A stretch of DNA of 64,000 nucleotides from Glossina fuscipes (taxonomy: Eukaryota; Arthropoda; Insecta; Diptera; Glossinidae): positions 47,809,695 through 47,873,694 of the forward strand of contig NW_023998415.1 of the NCBI RefSeq assembly GCF_014805625.2. Direction: 5' to 3'. Positions 21,395-31,709 of this stretch are shown piece after piece. The position numbers were made by a program, and so were the translations under genes. The notes below the pieces were generated by a model that saw nothing but the letters and a program-made list of their open reading frames with translations, ran no database searches and was not told the DNA's origin. Each line of letters starts with the position of its first letter. Within the stretch, counting starts at the first letter, position 1.

Positions 21395-23095
21395 GAGCCT
21401 GCGCGTGTGTAATGGTAGTAGTAAGAGCAACACCAGTTTGAACATCAAATTATATCCTAAGGAAATGGTGGGTAATTCGTCTGCGTTAATTACACATAAA
21501 AAGTAAAAATGATATCAAAAGTCTTGGTGTTTGTTACACTTAGTTACACTTTCCGCTCATAACGGCTTTTACCAAAAAATTAAAAAAAAAAAAAAAAAGT
21601 CGCTAATTTAGTGAGAGAATCTGTAAGCAGAATTTTACACATTTCGGGGCGAATCTTGAATACTCATTTAAGACGTATACGTCCAGATCGTCATTTTTCA
21701 TTAATTTAAAGCATCCAACCGAGCCTGTTGTAGCCATTTTGTATACTTGCTGTACGAATTACTCGTAGTGAGAGTGATTTTCATTTGTTTTTTTTATATC
21801 GTAGTTAACGGTCCGTTTCTAAGTAAGTTGAGCCTACTCCCAAGCTTATAGTGTAGAGAACAATTAACAATTGATGCCCATTAACAATCGACATACTTTC
21901 TCATCTCGTATCATTTTGAGAATTTATCACATCGTACCATCGTATCATCGAGGATTTGATATGGAATTGTATGTATGTAGCAAACCGACCGACAAAATTA
22001 GTACAACTTTGCAAATTCCTTGCGACAATGGACATGGAAAGAGTAATTTTAAGCAATGTTGATATGGTTATAAGATTTTTCTTCTTCTTCTTTTTTTTTT
22101 TTTTCTCTTCTTTTTGATATTAAGAAGCATAACGAATTCTTACCAAAAACATTGGAAGCAAAAGTACTTAAAAATTTTTGTTTCACAATGCAGTGCGCGT
22201 ACAAAATTAGGCAAAGAGAGTGACGATGCAAGTAAGTAAGAAAATTTGGTTTTTTTAATTTGAAGTTACTTCTCTGAGTGACTTGAAAACAAGAGGGGTA
22301 AGTGAAAAGTTTCAAACTTGTGTCTCGCAAGTATTAAATTCTTCAAGATCGACGTGTGTTTTAATAATCTTCGTATATACATATAGCACAGTGTACTAAT
22401 CATAGTGTTTTACTTAGAGCAGAGCGTTTCCAAAGAGCCATGTCTTCAGATTAGGTGGTAGAGGTTCAATACACAACTTTTTTTTTTTGCGTTTTTTTTT
22501 TTTTTTTTGTCATGTGCAATAAATTGAGACCTAATAATTCTCCTTCTTGGCAATGATGGCTTTTCTAAATAGGTCCATGTATTTTCGGCATTTTTTATAT
22601 CATAGAGAGATCGTTTAAGGAACTAAATATCTATCATTCCTTCCGTACATCTTTTTTAGATAAAACTTGCTAATATAAATTTTTCTTCCAACGTATAAGA
22701 TAAGCTTTTTCGAAAGTAAAAAATTTCCTTCAAAAATACTATAAGCGGTGTAAGTTATGCAACTCTAGCTGTCGAGTATAACAGGAATACAAGCTATTAC
22801 GTCTATTGGTTCGAAGGCGAGGATAGCAAAAAATAAAAGAGTCTTTACTACACTTGAGGAATGTTTGGGATTGTAGTGCGAACATCAATTAATTAATAAA
22901 CGAATGGGAGAACCTGTCGGTATCAATGGCGATTTAGTAAATTTTCTAATTGTCTTTTGCACATGATTACTGTACATTACGTAAAGGGTGTAGACATTGA
23001 CTTGAAGAGAATATAATATGCATGCGTGGCAAACTCTTGAAGAGATTTCCTTAAGAAATTAAATGTAAGAAAGCCATATACCACATCCTACTAAA
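18700..23095. other. Noncoding, T-rich low-complexity stretch
   Basis: Dominated on the plus strand by pyrimidine runs, notably 20980-21390 (CT tract at 21031-21049, run of T at 21363-21388) and 22080-22105. A TA tract lies at 20519-20532. The Phe/Leu-rich plus frames and Lys/Arg-rich minus frames here are products of this composition. No gene is supported. Confidence 0.6.
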
Positions 23096-23279
23096 TTAAA
23101 GTTATTATTATTATTATTAATTTCGCCAGAGAAATAAATTCTAAGACTAAACTCTTAAAAACACTAGCATCTAAGGCTATCGGCTTTTATAAAAAACTCT
23201 ACCGCACTTGACATTCGAGAACCCACGACCATTGACTTGGTAGCCTTCGGCTACTCAGGCGGATATTAGGTTAAAGTTA
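23096..23279 (-). mobile_element. tRNA-derived SINE, copy A, with 9-bp target site duplication
   Basis: The element occupies about 23105-23270 and is read on the minus strand. Direct repeats ttaaagtta flank it at 23096-23104 and 23271-23279, the target duplication expected of retroposition. The minus-strand 5' part begins near tccgcctgagtagccgaagg and includes gtgggttctcgaatg, a degenerate version of the tRNA B box (GGTTCGAnTCC). Its 3' end is a (TAA)n tail at 23102-23119. The body shares a block with the second copy at 61.8 kb (cttagatgc, ttagtg, tcttagaatttta). SINEs are transcribed by RNA polymerase III from internal A and B boxes and moved by LINE enzymes; the partner LINE is unknown here. 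The tRNA origin is inferred. Confidence 0.65.
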
Positions 23280-23637
23280 ATTCAAGTGTGTTATTCAAAA
23301 CAAAAAAAACAATAATTGCGAAAACTTTTGGCCGAATTTGAAGCAAAGAAGTAAATCATTAATATCACAGAGCTTTTTCAAGGCCAATTAATATGGATAT
23401 CTTATCAATTGATAGGTGAATCACGTAATCTATTTAGTGGGTTTTCTTTTAGATGGGAAGAGCTTAGGCCGTTCAATAATATAAATTAATGCTAATGCAT
23501 TCAGGGAAACAATTGAAGTTTCATATATATGAGTGAAAGTATATTTTATCCATCCATCCAGATCGAGCGGCCACTATATTGGTCTCCCGCTTCTAGTCTG
23601 GACAAAGAGTATAGTTATTATTGGAAATGCATTTGCC
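23280..23637. other. Noncoding stretch before the nested mariner
   Basis: AT-rich DNA with a short ATCC repeat near 23551-23560. It may contain the eroded edge of the dispersed repeat that follows, but the resemblance is weak upstream of 23638. Confidence 0.45.
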
Positions 23638-23716
23638 GAGCTCCCTTTCTTTCGAATCTACTAGTAGCGATTTCCACCATTGATGTTCTGCATTAAAGTC
23701 ATCTTCAACTATGAAC
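23638..23716 (+). repeat. Left part of an anonymous dispersed repeat, interrupted by the mariner
   Basis: From gagctccc to the mariner this sequence matches 47298-47380 (gagctccct, tactag, ccattgatgtt, aagtca) with many substitutions. Its continuation lies beyond the mariner at 24961. I do not recognise the repeat class. Confidence 0.65.
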
Positions 23717-23718
23717 TA

Positions 23719-23748
23719 GTTTGGGGAAAAAGAAATCCATTATTTTTT
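23719..23748 (+). repeat. Mariner left terminal inverted repeat
   Basis: Begins gtttggggaaaaagaaatcc after a TA at 23717-23718. It matches the reverse complement of the right repeat at 29 of 30 positions. Confidence 0.95.
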
Positions 23749-23898
23749 CGGTAGATGGCTGCACTAATAAATTTCTCGTAAAGTATCGATCAAACAATTT
23801 CAGATTTATGCTCGTTGGAAAGGTGACATTTCGCAGTAAAAAAAATTCTTTTGCTGTTTTTTGTTTGGTGCATTCAGTTGTGAGTTACAGCGTGTGAA

Positions 23899-24908
23899 GT
23901 GAACAAAGAGAAAATTCGGTACATTTTACAGTTTTTCTTTGACAAAGGCGAAAATGCAAGCCAGGCGGCTAAAATTGTGAATGGTGTTTATGGTTCCGAT
24001 ACTGTAACAGCCAATTATGTGCAATTTTGGTTTCGTAGATTCCGTTCAGGAATTTTTGATGTTAAAGATGCACCTCGCACAGGTAGGCCGGTCGTCGAAA
24101 ATGTCGATAAAATCGGAGAAATGATCGAAGTTGACCGGCATGTTAGCAGTCGTAACATCGCCCAGGAGCTAAAAATCGACCATAAAACAGTTTTAAAGCT
24201 GGATTCAAAAAGAAGCTCGATGTTTGGGTGGCACACCAATTAACAGAAAAAAACATGATGGATCGAATTTCCATCTGCGAAGCCTTGGCCAAACGGAATG
24301 AGATAGACCCATTTCTTAAACGGATGGTGACTGGAGATGAGAAATGGATCACATACGATAGCCCTGTGCGAAAACGATCGTGGTCAAAGAGCGGTGAAGC
24401 ACCTCAAACGGCCAGGAAGGTTTTGCTATGCATTTTGTGGGACTGGAAGGGGATTATTTATTATGAGTTGCTTCCATATAGCCAAACGCTAAATTCTGAT
24501 CTCTACTGTCAACAACTGGACCGTTTGAAGATAGCGATTGACCAGAAACGGCCAGAATTGGCCAACAGGAGAGGTGTCGTGTTCCACCAAGACAACGCTA
24601 GGCCACACATATCTACAGTGACTCGCCAGAAACTTCGGGAGTTTGGCTGGGAAGTTCTAATGCATCCGCCATACAGTCCGGACTTGGCACCAAGCGATTA
24701 TCATCTTTTTCTTGCATTGCAAAATTTCTTTAATGATAAAAAATTGGAATCTAGGGAGGATTGTGAAAATCGACTACTAGAGTTTTTTGCAAATAGAGAC
24801 CAGGACTTCTATGAGAGAGGCATTTTGAAGTTACCTTTAAAATGACAACAAATCGTACAACAAAACGGTGCATATTTGACCCAAATCGGACAATCCGAAG
24901 CATGTTAA
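23899..24908 (+). pseudogene. Mariner transposase, inactivated
   Basis: The product would be the cut-and-paste transposase: an N-terminal pair of helix-turn-helix domains binding the terminal repeats, a GRP-containing linker (TGRPVVENVDK), and a DDE/D catalytic domain. The three Asp codons are at 24336 (VTGDEKW), 24591 (FHQDNARPH) and 24696 (YSPDLAPSDYHLF), the last two separated by 34 residues. Lesions visible or inferred: (1) the expected ATG reads GTG at 23899, and an upstream TGA at 23881 excludes an alternative start; (2) between KTVLK and the KKKLDVWV segment near 24200 the frame shifts, best explained by loss of about 13 bases; (3) QTARKV near 24410 lacks several residues present in relatives, probably an in-frame deletion between acggcca repeats; (4) the conserved Trp after LPLK is TGA at 24843, and the tail continues in frame to TAA at 24906. 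WVPHEL of the family reads WVAHQL here. AATAAA follows at 24908-24913. Confidence 0.92.
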
Positions 24909-24928
24909 ATAAAGTCCTGAAGTTCATA

Positions 24929-24958
24929 AAAAAATAATGGATTTCTTTTTCTCCAAAC
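24929..24958 (-). repeat. Mariner right terminal inverted repeat
   Basis: Ends ...tttctttttctccaaac before a TA at 24959-24960. One mismatch to the left repeat (A for G at position 7 of the repeat). Confidence 0.95.
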
Positions 24959-24960
24959 TA

Positions 24961-25270
24961 ATATTTCAATCGAAGCCTCGAAGGGATATAAACTGGGCAA
25001 ACTGAAATAGTGGAACCGTTCAAAATTCATTTTAATGCAAGCTGCTTGTAAAAGAGATTTTCTCAAGATAAACGTTATCAGACAAACATAGAGACTGGCA
25101 GTTATTAAAATATATTCAGTCAGAACGATTTGTAATATGAGTCTCCGATGTAAGAAAAATGTCAATAAAATTTTGATGAAGGACAGTGTCTACTGCATGG
25201 ATGTCACATCAAAAGCCTGTTGGCATTCCACATGAAGAATCGGAGACTTATTTGCATAGTTTGAAGACCA
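24961..25270 (+). repeat. Right part of the dispersed repeat interrupted by the mariner
   Basis: Matches 47432-47750 in order: cttgtaaaag before atttttct-like text, gaacga(t/c)ttgt with aatgantctc, ggcattccac versus gacattccat, then acttatttgcatagttt. The two copies have diverged considerably and carry small indels. No coding capacity is recognised. Confidence 0.75.
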
Positions 25271-26282
25271 CGATTAATAAGTGCGTTTCTAATTGGATTG
25301 CTGTATAAGAACGTTTTTCAATCGTTTTATAAATAAATTCAATATTGGGGTGAAAATGTATAGAAAGAATTTTGATATAATGTATTGCGTAAATGAATAA
25401 ATAGTAGGCGCGAAATAAAATCAAATAGTTTGCCGCGCATTTGAACAATGACTTCTAAGCTTCCTCACTTACTTTCAAATATTGAAATCTCAAATGAAAA
25501 AAAGAGAGAACGCCTTTGGCATGTAAAACTTTTTCTTCTTTTTTCTTTTTTTTTTTTGTGCTATTTGTGTAATACCAGATAAAGGAGCGAGAAATAATTA
25601 ACAGCAACCTATTGACATACGCCTCATCGCATAAGGTCATAAAGGAATGCCGGTAAGTGGACCATACATTTAGGGCGTTCCACTAAAGATAACTAAACAA
25701 TGAGGTTTCTTTTTTTTTCTTTTTTTAGAAGAAATATGTAACGAAATCGTTTCTGTTATATAAGCAAAAAATTTGCTTTCCAAAATCCCTTACAGACGTC
25801 AACTAACGCCTCAAATGCAACAAACGAACAAATAAAGCAAAAAAAAAAAAAAAAACAAAAAGAAAAAAAAAAGTAAAATAAATAAATAAATAAAAAATAA
25901 AATAATAATATAAAGTCTGTTTAACTAAGTAAAAATCTTTACAAACGCCGACTCTAAAGTCTTATTTGTTAGTTTAAATGAAAGTAAAAATGTATGCCAC
26001 AAACGTCTACAAAAGTCTCGAAAAAAAGGTGAAAGAAATGCAGGCATATTTTTTCAAACGAAATAAAAAAAAATAAAAATAAAAATAAATAAATAAATAA
26101 ATAAAATCACAAAATTCATTTCGTTTTTTTCTACTTTTTCACACGCATACACGTTTCACTCGCTTTGCCAGTGTGTTAAAGTTGGCAAGGTTATAACTCT
26201 TAAAAAACGTGAACTTTTCTATAAAGAGAAAAAATCATAAGAAATATATTTTACCTGATGCATAAAGAAGTAGAGAAAAAAT

Positions 26283-26314
26283 AAACACTTAAACTAAGAA
26301 AAGTTTAAGTGTTT
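26283..26314. repeat. 13-bp perfect inverted repeat hairpin
   Basis: aaacacttaaact (26283-26295) pairs with agtttaagtgttt (26302-26314) across aagaaa. The (AT)n tract starts six bases after it. Confidence 0.9.
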
Positions 26315-26316
26315 GA

Positions 26317-26320
<4 letters not shown>

Positions 26321-26365
<45 letters not shown>

Positions 26366-26371
26366 TATATT
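26321..26371. repeat. Long (AT)n microsatellite
   Basis: About 50 bp of AT units with one C at 26360. Confidence 0.95.
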
Positions 26372-26709
26372 TAAAAACTTGACCCAAAAAACCGGAAAGA
26401 AATTCTTTTAGAACCAAATTTCTATAAATTACCATAAACAGAAAAGTAGGCCGCAGTTATTAAATTACAAAGTCAAGCAAAAGTGTTCTTTAAAGAAAAG
26501 AAAACAATTTTCAAAAATATTTAAAAAATTTATACGACAATGATGCAGCTTATGCCCGACGATTTCATCTCATTAAACACTTTTCTTCTTTTTTTTTTTG
26601 TAAAGATATTTTTTTAAAAATTTTGATAATTGAAAAAGAACTTCTACACCATCCGGTCCTATAAAATATTTGTTTACAATAATACCGCAAAAATTCATTC
26701 GCACAATAC

Positions 26710-26795
26710 TTGCCCTATATCATGTAGTCATCATGTCATTCATTTATCTGACCGTTTGCCCTATGTCACATAGTCATCATGTCATTTATATATAA
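26710..26795 (+). repeat. 46-bp tandem duplication
   Basis: ttgccctat followed by tagtcatcatgtcatt occurs at 26710 and again at 26756, with a few substitutions between the copies. Confidence 0.85.
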
Positions 26796-26799
26796 AATC

Positions 26800-28340
26800 G
26801 TTTCTCTCTCTCATTTCATAGGAATTTTTACAATTGTATTTTCTTCTTCTTCTCCACCTTATTGTCGTACGTTTAAATAGCTTCTGTCGCATTTATTTCA
26901 ATATAGAATACAATGTGTTTTAGAACTAATACGTCTAGCAGCAAAATGGATGTCACAACAAGTGTATGTGGTCGACATTTTCGAAAGTTAAGTATTCCAA
27001 TAATTACCGAAAGCCCTTACCCTTAGACCAAACAATGTTCGAACACATTCCAAGTATACTCATGTTGATGCATTCATCCGAAGCGAACTAAAATTTCATT
27101 CTTTTACTCAAGGCGATCTAAGAATCCCGCTGACCATCATTCAATTTATCATTTGATTTGAGCAGAATTTTTTTTTGGTCGTAGCGTCTAGTGAGTGCTC
27201 TGTTGATAGAGGCATGACGCAGTCAGCCACTAGACAGCGGCTACTACGTCCTTATTTCTTTCTGACAATCACCGTGCTATACGAATAGCGTGTATTCCCT
27301 GAGTGAACTTAAAGAAACAAAATAAAAAAAAATAAAAAAAGAGACGAAACAATTTTTAAAGATTGAATCCGAAAATATGCTCAGAGATGAAAAAAAAGTT
27401 GTTGTGAGCGATGAGCAATATTTTGATTAATCTATTCATTCCTTTCGTCTCGGAATAAATGCATTTTCGATCATTAAAACGGGGTCCAACTAATTTATAC
27501 TCAAAATAGATATAAAATTAAATTCGAAATTATTTAAAATTGTGGTTTGCGATCGGCCGCCTGACATGCACACTAACAATAGAAAGCTTCACATCTAGCT
27601 TATGAATGCAAGCCTTAAAAGCAAACATACTTCTTCTCATTTACTGAAGCTAAACATATAACAAGGTGTAGAAAAGGCTTAAAGTCAACCTGAAACTTGC
27701 AGTTTTGTTGACTTTACTTTAAAGGAACCAACAAAAGATTCTTTTTTAAAAATCGCTGCAAATATATTACTTTCAGTCTTATAATCGTTTGGGCTTCGTT
27801 TTAAACGAAGTGCCCTATACCTGCGATTTGGTAAAACTTGTTGATATGACTATCAAAACAATCACTCAGTTTAATTAAACTTGTTGACATGACTATTAAA
27901 GAAAATGAATGATAGTATTCGTGAAAATTAATTCGTCAATTAATCAGTAAAGTGATTAACTGATCAATTAAATCCGACAGATCTTAGTTACGATGAGTGT
28001 AACTAAACCAGTTTCAGAAATACTAAGGATTACAATAATTATGCAATAATACTAAAAATAAATATTATATAAATAAATAGCAATAAGCATAAAATGAATG
28101 TGAATATCCATTACTGTGTTTCAACATTGACAAGATGCCATTCATTCTTGGTTTTCATTAGTAAGTGAAAGTTAAATTTGCTAAACTAAGTTAAGATTTT
28201 TATGCTTTCGCTTATTTCTATCAACGTTTACCTTGTTATTTGGCCTCATATTTCCCTTTCGACTTTTCTTTTTTTCTAGTATTGTTAAGTAGGTTAACGT
28301 TTACTATGCTTGTAGTAAACACAATAACAATAACAGGATA
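26800..28340. other. Noncoding stretch with hairpins and a short duplication
   Basis: Holds an imperfect hairpin at 27180-27248 (GTCTAGTG pairing with CACTAGAC plus CGTAG/CTACG outside), a hairpin at 27791-27815 and a 43-bp duplication at 27834-27902 (aaacttgttgayatgactat twice). No gene recognised. Confidence 0.55.
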
Positions 28341-31300
28341 AAATGTCTCACATTATATCGAAGCAGAATGAAAGTAAAGAACGTTTTGTATATATATATA
28401 TATATATATTTCTCCTTCGTTTGCTTATATGTGTATACTGCTCAGTGAAAGCAAACATCAGCAATGCAACCTTTACAACACGTTTACTACATCGCAAAAA
28501 AAAAAAAATATGTTTAAGAAAAAAAATAAATAAATAAATAAGTATATATAAAAAAAAAAATTGCATAACATTTGGCGTGCGTTTATATATCCATATTACG
28601 TTGCTTTTCGAGAAGATTTTGCTACATTTCGCATGCATTGCTTTGTAGTAAGTATAAAATTTCCTTAAGTAGGACGTTTGCTAAACGATGTCAATTTCCG
28701 TGCCTTCCTTATTTCTCTTATTTTCCCAGTTCCTTAATATCTATGCATTTTTTATTGTTCATTTTTATTCCACCATTCAGTTATGCTAGCATATCACTTC
28801 TTAATAAAATGAAGCAATAAAAGTATAAGCTAAAAACATTTCGCTTTAAAAATTCCTTTGTAAATAATTCAAGATAGTTTCTGCTTTAATATGAATTCCT
28901 CTGACGTTTGCGAAATTCAAATCGAATTTCAAATCGTGCCTTAAGTAGCTATCCCAAATTCGTAGAAATTTCATGACAAAAAGAAAACAAGATAATAAGA
29001 AAGACGAATACTCAACATCCGTTTTCAGTCTATGAAAATTGATGGCATGTTTCTTAATGCAAATGTATAATGCAATGATGTAGCTCAAGGTCTTTGAAGT
29101 CTCTACAACCGTGACTTGCAATATTGTATTTGGTTTGATCTCCACTTTCTATCATTCCAAAATATCTATTATCGATCCTTTTAAAAATAAATAATAGCAA
29201 CAGAATTATATTCGATATAACTTCATTCCTCCTTCCATCTACCTGCCTGTCTGCCATACTATCGTCCGTGTTTAAGCCTCACATCGCTTTCTGGCATTTT
29301 AAAAAGAAAATTTAAATAATAAAATATTGGTTTATTGACTTTTGACTTTTGGTGTCGATAAGCCGCAGTTGAAAACGAATGCAACCTTCTTCCACAGTCT
29401 TCAACCGCATTCACAAGAGTGAAGAAACATAGGTTTGTTCGGGGTGCCCGAATAACAGACATTTCAAAGATTTCAAAAGTTATTTCTAGAATATGTTTAC
29501 ATTCATTTTGGGGAGTGTTGTCAATAGAAGGCAATTCGACTTAAATTTCAAACGAAAACATTACTATGGCTACAGGTCATGCCGACAGAGAATACATCAA
29601 TCGAAAGATTGCTAAAAATTTGTATGAGTGAGTTTGGCGTTTAACGGAAGATGCGTATAAGTTTCTGGATCACTTCAGCTTCTACTGTGCCCTCAATCTC
29701 TCCCCATCCTACCCACCGCTTCTCACTGAAAAATAACAAGTATCAAAAGCTAGTATAGAGAGCTGAAGCTTGACGCTGAAGCATAAACTTTCTGCCTTTG
29801 GTTCGCTCATACGTAAATGCGTAAGGCAAACTATCACTTGAAGGAACGAACAACAGCTTTTTCGGCAAAAAAAAGAGGAATAATAGCAATTTATACTAAT
29901 TCAGATATATAGAACTGTACATATTCACATTTAGATTTTCATAGAGGTCAGTATATTCCCAATACTATTTCCACGTAGATCCATATATATATATATATAT
30001 ATATATCTATATACAATAAAAATATTTTAGTTTGTTAATGATTTCTGTCCACCGATCCATCAATATAGAGGAGTTTTACAATTTTTATACGCTTGAGAGC
30101 TTTTGCTTACAACGTACTTATGCCATTTAAATCTTTGCAACGAATATGGCGATGAGTGTGTGTTCTCATGCGCATGCATACAAAATATATCTTATTTTAA
30201 TCAACATTTCTTAATCTAGTCTGGCTGCGCGTGTGCGTGGGTTTGTGCGGATGGAAAGCATCATTTATCTTAATTAAAAAATTTTTTTTTAATAAACTTG
30301 CTTATGTTATTCTGTTGTATTCCACATTGCCAACGTCATCGTTATAACAACTATTCCTGTACAAGTGTTGCTTATATATTAAAAGTACAACACGTATACA
30401 CGTAATGTAATAAATATTCTTTAGTAAACACACAGTACAGCAAATATAATATTACATAAAAAGTATACATGTATTATTTAAAAAAATTTATATATATATA
30501 TATTTAAATATTTCTATTTTTGCTATTGTTATGCGAATAATATGCGTACACTATATAATATGTGTTTTACGACTATATATACATAACTTGGAAAAAGATT
30601 AAGTATTCTAGGACATTCAAACACACACACACACACACATAGCACCCACACCTTTTGGTAAATTTTACCTCAACGCAGGGTAAAGTATATAAAGTGCTTT
30701 TATTAGCTTACGCAGCAGGTGTTATTGTACACAAAAGATCATACCTCACACTCACACAGTCAGTCACATGGCGAATTTATGTATGAATGTACGATGGAAA
30801 AGCATTAGCACTTCATGGATATTATCATCTGTTTTGTGCACGAATGTTTATCTCACATTTTTCCGTTGCCATGTAAAAGCGTGCGCGAGCTTATTATACG
30901 AAATAGATTTTTTTATAAGGAGGATCTGTTAGCTGTTGCAGCAAACTGTTGTTACATTTTTGCATTTTAATCTTACAGCTTGAAATGTTTAAGTCAATGT
31001 ATTTCTTCTTTTTTTCATATATATAGTTTTTTTATATTCTCTATTTGCCTATCCCTTGTACGGGAGATAAAACTTCGCCACTCGCACTCTTATCATCGGA
31101 TGGATGCATGGAAAATCTTTTTCTTCGTATTATATTTAATGCACATTTGTATACTTTTTGTTTTTTTTTTTTTTTTCTTCCCTCTTTATAAAGAACTTAT
31201 ATGTGTTATGCTACGAAAAGTAGGTTTCAAGGAAATGTCATTATAAGCTTTACATTATGTTATTGTTATATAATTAAAAAAAAAGAAAAAAAAAAAAGAA

Positions 31301-31676
31301 AGAGCAGAGAGAAAAACCATGCTCATGCATAACTCTCTGGCATGCATTGCATTTAAACTTTCATTTACAAGCACTTTTTTGTTTATAGAAAGTTTTCTCT
31401 TGCAGATAAATTGCATGTATTTTATTTGGATTATTTTTCGAAATGCATAACAAAAATATTCCAAAACATTTCACAACAAAATGTAACAAAGCATCTTGTA
31501 AAGTTAAGAACATAAAAATTACAATGATTTGTCTATACTTATGCATAGAGACGTATAATAGAATTGAACAAGAGACAAAACTGTATTCGTCTTATGGCCT
31601 TTCTTGGTTATTTTATTAACACATAAACGCCATAAATTGCACATACGCACATAGATACATATATATTACAGTGTAG

Positions 31677-31709
<33 letters not shown>

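Larger units (their letters stand above)
23719..24958 (+). mobile_element. Mariner DNA transposon, 1240 bp, full length with decayed transposase
   Basis: Two 30-bp terminal inverted repeats bound the element and TA dinucleotides flank it (23717-23718 and 24959-24960), the hallmark of Tc1/mariner insertion. Inside is one transposase in the plus orientation with the D,D34D catalytic signature. The length is close to the usual 1.25-1.3 kb. The ends differ at a single position, so the element is moderately young, but the coding region has a lost start, a frameshift, probably an in-frame deletion and a premature stop. It should be unable to move by its own enzyme yet could still be mobilised by a related intact transposase. 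It interrupts an older repeat that continues on both sides. The subfamily is not settled; the RKRSWSK and FHQDNARPH wording resembles mariners annotated as SETMAR-like in insect genomes. Confidence 0.95.
25270..26700. other. Noncoding stretch
   Basis: Contains A-rich runs, an AAAT array (26061-26106), a 13-bp hairpin and a long AT tract, listed separately. No gene recognised. Confidence 0.6.
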
